NCBI GenBank assembly: GCA_009780545.1
Contig: WQZW01000114.1
Coordinates: 1-5,690 of the forward strand
Reading direction: 5' to 3'
Source of the DNA: Treponema sp.
GTDB taxonomy: Bacteria; Spirochaetota; Spirochaetia; Treponematales; Breznakiellaceae
DNA: 5,690 bases
Below, piece after piece: positions 1 through 5,361 of this stretch. The notes beneath the pieces are model-generated. The model was not told where the DNA came from. It saw nothing but the letters and a program-made list of their open reading frames with translations, and did no database searches. How positions within the stretch are numbered: the stretch's first letter is position 1; every line of letters starts with the position of its first letter. A program made the translations under genes and the position numbers.

Positions 1-30
1 CGTGGTGGCGGCATTGTCGCAGTAGATCAT
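1..30 (-). CDS. Cysteine desulfurase (NifS/IscS family), N-terminal fragment cut by the window edge
   Basis: Ten codons read from an ATG at position 30 off the left edge give MIYCDNAATT. This matches the start typical of class V, PLP-dependent cysteine desulfurases (usually M-x-Y-L/F-D-N/H-A-A-T-T), which take sulfur from cysteine for Fe-S cluster and thio-cofactor assembly. A Cys in place of the usual Leu/Phe at residue 4 is slightly unusual. The PLP lysine and the active-site cysteine lie outside the window, so the NifS, IscS or SufS subgroup cannot be assigned. There is no Shine-Dalgarno sequence before the ATG, but a good extended -10 sits 6 bases upstream, which suggests a leaderless message. 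The gene is divergent from the glycosylase gene. The family call rests on a short but distinctive motif. Confidence 0.75.
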   Translation of the reverse strand, partial: MIYCDNAATT

Positions 31-36
31 TGCTTC

Positions 37-42
37 AGTATA
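37..42 (-). promoter_or_regulatory. Extended -10 promoter element for the cysteine desulfurase gene
   Basis: On the minus strand the bases before the ATG read TGC-TATACT-GAAGCA-ATG. TATACT matches the -10 consensus at 5 of 6 positions, and the TG one base upstream makes it an extended -10. No good -35 is visible at 16-18 bases, which extended -10 promoters can tolerate. Initiation 7 bases after the hexamer would fall on the A of the ATG. Prediction from sequence only. Confidence 0.4.
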
Positions 43-46
43 GCAG

Positions 47-73
47 ATCCAATCCGGCAGAGCAGGATTGGAT
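47..73. promoter_or_regulatory. Perfect 9-bp dyad, possible operator or hairpin
   Basis: ATCCAATCC (47-55) and its exact reverse complement GGATTGGAT (65-73) flank a 9-base spacer. On the minus strand the dyad begins 4 bases upstream of the predicted -10 of the cysteine desulfurase gene and covers its spacer and -35 region, where a repressor or activator could bind. It could equally be an RNA hairpin or part of the neighbouring repeat cluster. The symmetry is seen directly; the function is inferred. Confidence 0.4.
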
Positions 74-74
74 T

Positions 75-99
75 CGGAGTTTTGCGGGGCAAAACTCCG
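75..99. repeat. Perfect 11-bp inverted repeat with a 3-base loop
   Basis: CGGAGTTTTGC (75-85) and GCAAAACTCCG (89-99) are exact reverse complements around GGG. Neither side has a T-tract, so it does not look like an intrinsic terminator. It begins 2 bases after the 47-73 dyad and runs into the first 27-base tandem repeat, so it may belong to the same intergenic element. Confidence 0.7.
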
Positions 100-192
100 C
101 ATGTTGGCTGTGGGAGGAAATTGCCACAGGTTGACTGTGGGAGCAAAACTTCCGGCGTTGGTTGCGGGGGCGAAGCTTCGAGAATTGGTTAT
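85..192. repeat. 27-base tandem repeat, four degenerate copies
   Basis: The copies lie at 85-111, 112-138, 139-165 and 166-192. The TTG at unit position 20-22 recurs at exactly 27-base steps (104, 131, 158, 185). Each begins with a G-rich run, then CAAAACTYC or a variant, and ends TTGRYTGT or similar. The copies differ, yet most keep a self-complementary stretch: GCGGGG/CTCCGC (84-89/95-100, one G-T pair), CTGTGG/CCACAG (108-113/124-129), GGGAG/CTTCC (139-143/149-153, one G-T pair) and the palindrome CGAAGCTTCG (171-180). A weaker fifth palindrome around GGATCC (194-205) may be a decayed copy. Because 27 is nine codons, the repeats stay open in several frames, but I do not call a protein here. 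Confidence 0.75.
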
Positions 193-286
193 CGGCGGAT
201 CCTCCAGAAGAGGTCGGAGTTCGTGCCGGCAACGCTTCTGTTCCCCGCAAAATAATGCTATGCTCTCATGATGGGAGACATTTTGA
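193..286. other. Intergenic stretch and leader of the glycosylase gene
   Basis: Beyond the repeats this segment carries only weak signals. A possible -10, TATGCT (259-264), has no convincing -35. GGGAG at 273-277 lies 9 bases before the TTG start of the glycosylase and is its likely ribosome binding site. Two tandem ATG codons (268, 271) open a frame that runs through the glycosylase gene out of register and looks spurious. Confidence 0.5.
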
Positions 287-910
287 TTGGCAATATTCAA
301 ATACGGCAAAAAAGAAGTTACTTATTTGAAAAGCAGGGACACGACGCTCGCGGCCGCCATCGACGCAATCGGGAAGATACGGCGGGACGGCATTCCCGAC
401 CTGTTTGCCGCGCTGGTCAGTTCGATCGTCGGGCAACAGATATCGTCGAAGGCGCACGCGACGATTTGGCAGCGCATGGAAAACGGGCTTGACGGGGTAA
501 CGCCGCAAAGCGTGCTGGCGCGCACGGAAGCGGAGCTGCAAAAGTTCGGCATCTCGTTCCGCAAGGCGTCGTACATCCGCGCCGCCGCCGAACGCGTGGC
601 GGACGGCAGGCTTGACATTGACGCGCTGCGCCGCAAACCCGACGCGGAAGTCTGCAGGGAACTGTCCGCGCTTGACGGCGTCGGCGTGTGGACGGCGGAA
701 ATGCTCATGCTGTTTTCCATGCACAGACCGGACATCCTCAGCTACGGCGACTTTGCCATCCGGCGCGGAATGCGGATGCTCTACCGCCACGAAAAAATCA
801 CCCGCGAACTGTTCGAGGAACACAGGCGGATTTATTCACCCCATGGCTCGGTAGCCAGCCTGTACCTGTGGGCAATCGCAGGCGGCGCAATCGTGGAACC
901 GAAGGAATGA
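287..910 (+). CDS. DNA-3-methyladenine glycosylase, AlkA-like HhH-GPD family
   Basis: This 207-residue protein is a base-excision repair glycosylase expected to remove alkylated purines such as 3-methyladenine from DNA. The diagnostic parts are the IVGQQIS segment (47-53), the helix-hairpin-helix LDGVGVWTAEM (129-139) that grips the DNA backbone, and the catalytic aspartate D155 in YGDFAIRRG, 16 residues after the hairpin as in AlkA. It lacks the N-terminal domain of the 282-residue E. coli AlkA and is the compact form common in this family. There is no Fe-S cysteine cluster, which argues against Nth/MutY. The start is TTG: an in-frame TGA lies directly before it, the next in-frame ATG is codon 64, and GGGAG lies 9 bases upstream. 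It is the only plus-strand gene, convergent with the M42 peptidase. Substrate range cannot be read from the sequence. Confidence 0.92.
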   Translation: MAIFKYGKKEVTYLKSRDTTLAAAIDAIGKIRRDGIPDLFAALVSSIVGQQISSKAHATIWQRMENGLDGVTPQSVLARTEAELQKFGISFRKASYIRAAAERVADGRLDIDALRRKPDAEVCRELSALDGVGVWTAEMLMLFSMHRPDILSYGDFAIRRGMRMLYRHEKITRELFEEHRRIYSPHGSVASLYLWAIAGGAIVEPKE

Positions 911-947
911 CAAGAGGCGGCCGGCGGATTGTCGCGGCAAGTCCGAA

Positions 948-969
948 TCCAAGCCGAAGGCCGCTTGGA
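948..969. terminator. Hairpin between convergent genes, weak terminator candidate
   Basis: TCCAAGC (948-954) and GCTTGGA (963-969) form a perfect 7-bp stem with an 8-base loop in the 78-base gap between the glycosylase and peptidase stops. It could end transcription from both sides, but neither strand has a T-run after the stem, so intrinsic termination is doubtful. Confidence 0.35.
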
Positions 970-988
970 CCATCAGGCAATCCCCACC

Positions 989-2065
989 CTAAAACCCCGC
1001 GATCACCGTTTTGTCCAGCTTCCGTATCACCTCGCAGGCCAGCTTCACCGCATTCTCGAAGTCGCCGTAGGAGGCGATGCCGTAGTGGGTGTGGATGTAG
1101 CGGACCGGGACGCCGATGACGATGGTGGGCACCGCCCGGCCGGTCAGGTGGATGACGCCGCCGTTGGTGGAGCCCCCGGTGCGGACGGCGGCCTGGACCG
1201 GAATGCCGGCCTTTGCGGCGAGGTCCAGGGCGAAACGCTGGAAGCGGGGGTTGGTAACCATTTTGGAGTCCACGTACCGGAGCATGGGACCTTTCTTCAC
1301 CGCCGTCTGGACGGCGTAGGCCTCGACCACGGTATCGTCCGCCGGCGTTCCCTCGAAGACGACGGCCGCATCCGGCCGCAGGACCTGGGCGGTTACGGTC
1401 GCGCCGCGCACCCCCAGCTCCTCCTGGGCGGCAAAGGCCGCCGAAAGGTTCACCCCGAGCTCGCTTCCGGCCAGGGCCCGGACCGTTTCCAGCAGGGCGG
1501 CGCAGCCCAGCCGGTTGTCGAAAGCCTTGCCGATCATGATATCGTTCTCCGGCCGGTACTCGAAGCGAGCATCCGGCACCACCGGGGCGGCGATCGAGAT
1601 GCGGTACGTTTCGGCCAGCTCCTTGGCGCCCGAAGCCCCCACGTCGATGACCATGTTGGAAAGTTCCGGCGCCTGCTTTTTCTCCGCCTCGGAAAGGAAG
1701 TGCGGCGGCCGGCTGGAAACCACCCCGGGAATCCACTTCCCCAGGTCGTTGCGCACCAGAACCCGGTGGGCGCCCACGTTGGAGGCCACCCAGCCGCCCA
1801 GGGGGATGAAGTCCAGCGTCCCGTTGGGCCGTATCGCCCGTACCATAAAGCCCACCTCGTCGGTGTGCGCGTCCAGCATCAGGTGCGGCAGGCCGTCCTT
1901 GTGTTTGCCCGGCCTGAGGTACAGGTTCCGCATCGAGTCCTCCTCCCAGTCGCCGAGCCCGGCCCCCCGCCTGCGCAGGCAGCCGACCGCCTCGTCCTCG
2001 AAACCCGGCGCGCCGGGAGCCTCGGAAAGCTCGCCGATGAAGGCCAGTGTCGTATTTTTGTCCAT
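989..2065 (-). CDS. M42 family metallopeptidase (glutamyl/deblocking aminopeptidase type)
   Basis: A dinuclear-metal aminopeptidase of the M42 clan (FrvX/YsdC/TET relatives), cytoplasmic with no signal peptide, expected to trim peptides left by protein turnover. The product is 358 residues, normal for the family. Residue numbers here count from the upstream ATG at 2077. Visible metal-site motifs are LDAHTDEVGF (H71), AFDNRLG (bridging D187), QEELGVRGA (base E219, ligand E220), FEGTPADD (E242 where some members have Asp) and RYIHTH (H329). TGGST near 300 is also typical. I prefer the ATG at 2065 (MDKNTT...) because GGAG lies 6 bases before it, while the ATG at 2077 has no ribosome binding site. 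It has its own promoter and lies after the terminator of the manA-yaiI unit. Large TET-like assemblies are common in the family, but oligomer state and specificity are unknown here. Confidence 0.93.
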   Translation of the reverse strand: MDKNTTLAFIGELSEAPGAPGFEDEAVGCLRRRGAGLGDWEEDSMRNLYLRPGKHKDGLPHLMLDAHTDEVGFMVRAIRPNGTLDFIPLGGWVASNVGAHRVLVRNDLGKWIPGVVSSRPPHFLSEAEKKQAPELSNMVIDVGASGAKELAETYRISIAAPVVPDARFEYRPENDIMIGKAFDNRLGCAALLETVRALAGSELGVNLSAAFAAQEELGVRGATVTAQVLRPDAAVVFEGTPADDTVVEAYAVQTAVKKGPMLRYVDSKMVTNPRFQRFALDLAAKAGIPVQAAVRTGGSTNGGVIHLTGRAVPTIVIGVPVRYIHTHYGIASYGDFENAVKLACEVIRKLDKTVIAGF

Positions 2066-2100
2066 ATCGTTCTCCATTTACGGGTGTTGTTTTATTATCG

Positions 2101-2129
2101 ACTATGACAGGGAAGCGGGCGGTTGTCAA
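2101..2129 (-). promoter_or_regulatory. Sigma70-type promoter for the M42 peptidase gene
   Basis: On the minus strand a perfect -35 TTGACA (2124-2129) is followed after exactly 17 bases by the -10 CATAGT (2101-2106), 4 of 6 matches including the key second A and last T. The expected start near 2094 leaves a leader of about 29 bases that contains the GGAG before the ATG at 2065. It lies between the upstream terminator and the gene, so the peptidase is probably transcribed on its own. Confidence 0.72.
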
Positions 2130-2173
2130 GGATGTTCATCATCTCGAAAAGAGTTTGGCCGAAGCAGGGCATG

Positions 2174-2222
2174 AAGAGAAAAACCTACGGAACCGCCAGA
2201 TTTCCGTTTATTCGGCGGTTCC
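2174..2222 (-). terminator. Intrinsic terminator overlapping the end of the yaiI-like gene
   Basis: GGAACCGCC (2189-2197) and GGCGGTTCC (2214-2222) form a perfect 9-bp stem. On the minus strand the run TTTTTCTCTT begins 5 bases after the stem (2183 down to 2174). The 16-base loop is long, and it contains the TAA stop (2208-2210) of the yaiI-like gene; the 5' arm encodes part of its last residues. Position and polarity suit the end of the zapB-like/zapA/manA/yaiI-like transcript. Confidence 0.65.
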
Positions 2223-2690
2223 CCCGGGCGATTCCCTCTTCATCAATCTCGTCAGTTCCCGATCCAGGCTGTTGGCAAAATTCCCGATCTGCTTCCTGCC
2301 GTATCCGCGGGCCCGGTCCCTGTCGGAAAAAAGGCCGGTTTCCGCAAGGCCGACGGTAAAGTCCCGGACGGAAAGCAGCTCCCCGATGTTCTCAGGCGTC
2401 GCAAGCCGTCCCCGGTCGTCGATCACCGACCCGCCCTTCTCCAGGATGCGTTTCGACAGGGGAACGTCCCGGCTTATCGCGAGATCGCCCGGCAGGACAA
2501 GCTCGACGAGCCGGTCGTCGGCGGAACCTTCCCCGGCGGGACATACCTCCATGACCAGGTTCTCCCCCTCGATCCCCGGAATCGGCCGGTTGGCGGCAAA
2601 GATCACCCGAAGGTTCAGCCGGTTGGCGGCCCGTACCACCATTTCCCGTGCCTGGCGCGGGCAGGAATCGGCATCGACCAACAGCTTCAT
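2208..2690 (-). CDS. YaiI/YqxD family protein (UPF0178, DUF188)
   Basis: A 160-residue protein of a widespread family without an agreed biochemical role. It starts MKLLVDADSCP, the family's hallmark aspartate motif (D6, D8), and has a second signature PGDLAISRDVPLSKRILEKG (67-86) followed by an RGRLAT segment. The acidic residues and fold place the family near PIN/NYN-type nuclease domains, so a metal-dependent RNA-related role is possible but is inference. Length is normal for the family. Its ATG overlaps the manA stop as ATGA (2687-2690), the classic arrangement for translational coupling. Its 3' end is built into a terminator hairpin. Confidence 0.9.
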   Translation of the reverse strand: MKLLVDADSCPRQAREMVVRAANRLNLRVIFAANRPIPGIEGENLVMEVCPAGEGSADDRLVELVLPGDLAISRDVPLSKRILEKGGSVIDDRGRLATPENIGELLSVRDFTVGLAETGLFSDRDRARGYGRKQIGNFANSLDRELTRLMKRESPGGTAE

Positions 2691-3937
2691 CGGCCCGGTT
2701 TCCCCGCGGTGGCGACGTACATCGTGAAGGAACCCCGGAGGTCGAGCTTCCCCGGACCGGAATCCCCCGGCCGAACGTAGATGCCCCGGCCTTTCAGGAA
2801 CGTTTCCCTCCCGATCTCGGCCCGGCCTTCACTGACGACGCAGATCGCCGGGCATTCGGGGGAGAATTCCCGACTCCCCCCGTCCCCCTGAATCACCGAA
2901 AGCGAGAATTCCTCGAAGTTTGACGGATAGGTAAATGGGGAACCGCCGGTTTCCGGCCTGAGTATCTCCGGTTCGGCCGCCCCGAAATCCAGCACCCGAA
3001 GCAGTTCCCCGGGATCGACATGCTTTCCGGTGAGCCCTCCCCGCAGCACGTTGTCCGAATTGGCCATAAGTTCCAGGGCGAAGCCTTTGACGTAGGCATG
3101 CAGGACGCCGGCACCGACGGCAACGGCCTCGCCCGGCCGCAGCCGGAACGCGTTGAGGAACAGCGGCGCGATCACCGCCCTGTCCCCGGGAAACTCCCCG
3201 GCAAAGCCCTTCATCATAGCCCATTCCGGGGCCGCCGGATCCGGATTGCCGGAATCCCCGTCTTCCCGGCAGTCCTGCCCGAGCAGAAAATCCGTCAGCG
3301 CTTCCCGTGTTTCCCCCGAAAGGGCAAACAGTGCCGAAAGGAAGTCCCTCATAACAGGTCCGCGGCCTTTCCCCTCGATCGCCGCAAGCAGGGGGGCAAG
3401 GCCGGAAGTCAGGGCTTGCGGTGCCGGCTTTGAGGCACCTTTGCCGGCCAGGAAATCCCCGACCAGCATTTTCGTCTCCGCCGGTTCCCGAAAACCGCAA
3501 AGCCCCACAAAATCGTCCAGGGCACAGAGCAGTTCGGGCTTGTGGTTGGCATCCCTGTAGTTGCGTTTCGGGTCGTCGGGTGCGGGGCCGTCGCGGTTCT
3601 CCCGCGCAAAACCTTCCGCGGCCTGTTCCCGGTTCGGGTGTGCCTGGATGGACAGCGGACGCTCGGCGGCAAGCAGCTTGAACAGGAAGGGCAGGTCGCC
3701 CCGGCGTTCGGCCATTTCCCGTCCCAGCCAGAACGCCCCGTCCCGGTCGATGAGTTCGGCAAGGCTTTCCCGCCCGGCAGGAAGTTCCAGGAACGAGGGC
3801 AGGGATCGGTGACTGCCCATCCAGAGTTCCGCATGGGGCCTTCCGTTGCCCGGAATCCCCAAAAAATTCGGTATGAGTTCGCGGGAGCCCCAGTCGTAGT
3901 GCCGTATCCCGCCATGCAGCCGGTATAATTCAGGCAT
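2687..3937 (-). CDS. manA: Mannose-6-phosphate isomerase, class I
   Basis: Interconverts mannose-6-phosphate and fructose-6-phosphate in the cytoplasm, linking mannose use or GDP-mannose synthesis to glycolysis. The 416-residue product has the complete class I (type I PMI) set: YDWGS (14-18), PHAELWMGSH (34-43), the zinc motif SIQAHPN with Q98 and H100, HKPELL with zinc ligand E135, and GVLHAY with zinc ligand H280. These are followed by SDNVLRGGLT with R299, which corresponds to the catalytic arginine of E. coli ManA. The C-terminal cupin part (about 320-416) is also present. The ATG at 3937 lies inside the last codons of zapA (8-base overlap) and has only a weak Shine-Dalgarno sequence, so it is probably translated by coupling. 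Its place behind cell-division genes may reflect a link to sugar supply for the envelope, but that is speculation. Confidence 0.95.
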   Translation of the reverse strand: MPELYRLHGGIRHYDWGSRELIPNFLGIPGNGRPHAELWMGSHRSLPSFLELPAGRESLAELIDRDGAFWLGREMAERRGDLPFLFKLLAAERPLSIQAHPNREQAAEGFARENRDGPAPDDPKRNYRDANHKPELLCALDDFVGLCGFREPAETKMLVGDFLAGKGASKPAPQALTSGLAPLLAAIEGKGRGPVMRDFLSALFALSGETREALTDFLLGQDCREDGDSGNPDPAAPEWAMMKGFAGEFPGDRAVIAPLFLNAFRLRPGEAVAVGAGVLHAYVKGFALELMANSDNVLRGGLTGKHVDPGELLRVLDFGAAEPEILRPETGGSPFTYPSNFEEFSLSVIQGDGGSREFSPECPAICVVSEGRAEIGRETFLKGRGIYVRPGDSGPGKLDLRGSFTMYVATAGKPGR

Positions 3938-4286
3938 CGGACTCGGTCTGGGAATGGGGAGAGTCCGTAACCCTGTCCAACTGGAAGATAAGGCGGCTTA
4001 GGGCCTTGACCGCCGCGGCCTGCTCCTCTTCCACCTGGAGCTTCAGTTTGTTGATCTCGTCGCACATGAGAAACCCGGTGAGGATGGCCACCTTCAGCGG
4101 ATCCTTCATCCCGGAGATGGCCTGGGTACTGGCCACGGCAAGGTTGTACTGTTCGAGAACCTCGTTGAGATATTTGGGATCTTCGCCTGCGGTTATCGAA
4201 AAACTTGCGCCCAGGACGTTGATGATCAGGTCGTGAGGATCGGTCCTGATCTCGGTCCTCGGAGGAAGGTCCTTCGCACTATCCAC
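3930..4286 (-). CDS. zapA: Cell division protein ZapA
   Basis: ZapA is a small cytoplasmic protein that binds FtsZ and bundles its filaments at the division site. The ZapA domain runs from about residue 20 (LIINVLGASFSITAGEDPKY) to about 85, with the usual N-terminal beta-alpha globule followed by a coiled coil (KLQVEEEQAAAVKALSRLI). The C-terminal tail is short and polar. Residue numbers count from the ATG at 4292, which gives 120 residues. I prefer the GTG at 4286 (118 residues) because the strong GGAGG at 4293-4297 abuts the ATG with no spacer but lies 6 bases from the GTG. It follows the coiled-coil gene after 9-15 bases and overlaps manA by 8 bases, so these genes are very likely co-transcribed. 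ZapA is the anchor for reading the upstream coiled-coil gene as divisome-related. Confidence 0.88.
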   Translation of the reverse strand: MDSAKDLPPRTEIRTDPHDLIINVLGASFSITAGEDPKYLNEVLEQYNLAVASTQAISGMKDPLKVAILTGFLMCDEINKLKLQVEEEQAAAVKALSRLIFQLDRVTDSPHSQTESDA

Positions 4287-4301
4287 AGCCATCCTCCAAA
4301 C

Positions 4302-4826
4302 CTAGAATATGTCCAGCTCCCCGTCTTTCTCTTCGGCCCCGTCCGATTCCGGAGCGGTTTCCCCTTCGGCATCGTTCCCGTCGCCTTGTCCGTCGGGAAC
4401 GTCCCGCTCCTTCGGTTCCGATTCGTCCTGCCCGCCGGATTCGTCCCCGGCATCCTCCTCGCCCGAATCGCCTTCCTTGCCAAGATCGTCCTTCGCGGCG
4501 GGACCGGTCTCGGCATCCTTCAGGCTCTTCTCGATGTCCTTCTCGAACTTACTGAGCCTGTCAAGTGCGGAAAGGACGCTTTCCTCGATCCTGCCCTGGT
4601 CGTCCTTGAAGCGGGTGATCAGGACTTCCAGCTCGCCGATACGGTTCTTGTAGTAATCCAGCTTCGTCTGAAGCTCGGGCTCCCTTCGTTCGAAGTCCTC
4701 CACCCGCGCCTTCAGTTCCGCCTGCTGCCGAAGAAGGGAAACCTTGTCCCTGTTTATCTGCTCGACGTACCCGATCGTCTTGGCGACCTTCGCCTCCAAC
4801 AGCTTGACCTGTTCAAAGTTAAGCAT
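4302..4826 (-). CDS. Coiled-coil protein with acidic tail, ZapB-like in character
   Basis: A 174-residue protein without a clear enzyme domain. Residues 1 to about 105 are heptad-rich and strongly predicted as coiled coil (MLNFEQVKLLEAKVAKTIGY onward). Residues 111-174 are low-complexity and acidic, with 26 Asp/Glu against 5 Lys/Arg, probably disordered, and end in a short hydrophobic motif, GELDIF. No signal peptide or membrane segment is seen. Its place directly before zapA suggests a divisome partner in the manner of ZapB, but E. coli ZapB is only about 80 residues and I see no firm sequence signature, so the name is context-based. The ATG at 4826 is chosen over the in-frame TTG at 4856 because GGGGG lies 5 bases upstream of it. 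That ribosome binding site can be sequestered by an RNA hairpin (4829-4846). Confidence 0.8.
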   Translation of the reverse strand: MLNFEQVKLLEAKVAKTIGYVEQINRDKVSLLRQQAELKARVEDFERREPELQTKLDYYKNRIGELEVLITRFKDDQGRIEESVLSALDRLSKFEKDIEKSLKDAETGPAAKDDLGKEGDSGEEDAGDESGGQDESEPKERDVPDGQGDGNDAEGETAPESDGAEEKDGELDIF

Positions 4827-4828
4827 GT

Positions 4829-4877
4829 GTTCCCCCACCGGGGAACCGCCGATCAAATGGGAAATTCAGCGGTTCCC
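4829..4877 (-). promoter_or_regulatory. Two mutually exclusive hairpins over the ribosome binding site of the coiled-coil gene
   Basis: In the minus-strand RNA, GUUCCCC (4846-4840) pairs perfectly with GGGGAAC (4835-4829) around a GGUG loop, hiding the GGGGG ribosome binding site (4836-4832). Alternatively GGGAACCGC (4877-4869) pairs perfectly with GCGGUUCCC (4849-4841), which uses up the bases needed for the first stem and leaves the ribosome binding site free. This is a sequestor/anti-sequestor geometry. The pairings are seen directly; regulation and any ligand or protein are inferred. Confidence 0.5.
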
Positions 4878-4983
4878 TTAGTTCCTGCTCCGTTCCGTTC
4901 CTCCGGAACGGGTAAGTAACGCTGATTTTACTTCGGACCTCGGTCCGAAACCGTTCCGGACATCGGGATTCAATCGGCGTTTC
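4878..4983 (-). other. Structured gap after rplT with competing inverted repeats
   Basis: No gene is visible here. CCGTTCC (4895-4901) pairs with GGAACGG (4905-4911). TTCGGAC (4932-4938) pairs with GTCCGAA (4943-4949) around a 4-base loop. CCGGAACGG (4903-4911) can instead pair with CCGTTCCGG (4951-4959), enclosing the second hairpin and excluding the first. AAGTAA/TTACTT (4914-4919/4928-4933) is a further alternative. None is followed by a T-run on the minus strand, so this is not a standard terminator; TAAAAT (4925-4930) resembles a -10 but lacks a -35. Confidence 0.5.
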
Positions 4984-5343
4984 CTAGGCTTCCAGAGCGG
5001 TTTTCGCCTTTGCGACGATGGCCTTGAAAGCCTGTTCGTCTTCCATCGCAAGATGGGCCAGTGCCTTACGGTTGATCGTGATGCCGGCCTTGTTCAGCCC
5101 GGCGATGAACTTGGAGTAGGAAAGCCCTTCCTGACGGCAGGCGGCGTTGACCCGGATGATCCAGAGCCTGCGGAAGTCGCCCTTGCGGTCCCGCCTGTCC
5201 CGGTAGGCATACGAAAGGGCCTTCGTAACGGCATCCTTGGCGGTCTTGTAGTTGGAGTGCCTGCGTCCCCAGAAACCCTTCGCCAGCTTGAGAATCTTCT
5301 TTCGGTGGTCCTTTCGTTTGGAACCGTCTACTGCTCTCGGCAT
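4984..5343 (-). CDS. rplT: 50S ribosomal protein L20 (bL20)
   Basis: bL20 is an early-assembly 23S rRNA-binding protein of the large subunit, and in several bacteria it represses its own operon. The 119-residue product has normal length, a very basic N-terminal extension ([16 protein letters not shown], 14-29), the signature [23 protein letters not shown] (about 46-68), SYSKFIAGL and a C-terminal globular domain, which in studied species also binds the operator mRNA. The N-terminus ([14 protein letters not shown]) diverges from the usual MPRVKRG form, one hint of a spirochaete. AGGAAGG lies 6 bases before the ATG. It follows rpmI after 18 bases. Confidence 0.97.
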   Translation of the reverse strand: MPRAVDGSKRKDHRKKILKLAKGFWGRRHSNYKTAKDAVTKALSYAYRDRRDRKGDFRRLWIIRVNAACRQEGLSYSKFIAGLNKAGITINRKALAHLAMEDEQAFKAIVAKAKTALEA

Positions 5344-5361
5344 ACTTTACCTTCCTGTCCC

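Noticed and set aside
75..99. The 25-base hairpin as an intrinsic terminator
   Set aside because: No T-run follows on either strand, and it lies between the starts of two divergent genes where no terminator is needed.
85..192. CRISPR array
   Set aside because: The units are contiguous 27-base tandem repeats without unique spacers, and no cas gene is present.
68..271. 67-codon plus-strand frame translating the 27-base repeats as a 9-residue repeat
   Set aside because: It starts at a TTG without a ribosome binding site and the frame is open in several registers simply because 27 is a multiple of three; the opposite strand is open too.
268..492. 74-codon frame from tandem ATG codons just before the glycosylase
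   Set aside because: Nearly all of it overlaps the glycosylase in a different frame, the product is Arg-rich without motif, and the GGGAG fits the TTG start instead.
929..2107. Plus-strand open frame of 392 codons opposite the M42 peptidase
   Set aside because: It is antisense to a gene with full metal-site motifs, its product is rich in Gly, Arg, His and Val without any recognisable domain, and high-GC codon bias commonly keeps the complementary frame open.
798..2129. Minus-strand open frame of 443 codons over the same region
   Set aside because: It overlaps the peptidase in another frame, is made of low-complexity Gly/Arg-rich sequence and runs antisense into the glycosylase gene.
4302..4856. 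Ten-residue N-terminal extension of the coiled-coil protein from a TTG
   Set aside because: The ATG at 4826 has a strong ribosome binding site, and the extension would run through the predicted hairpins.
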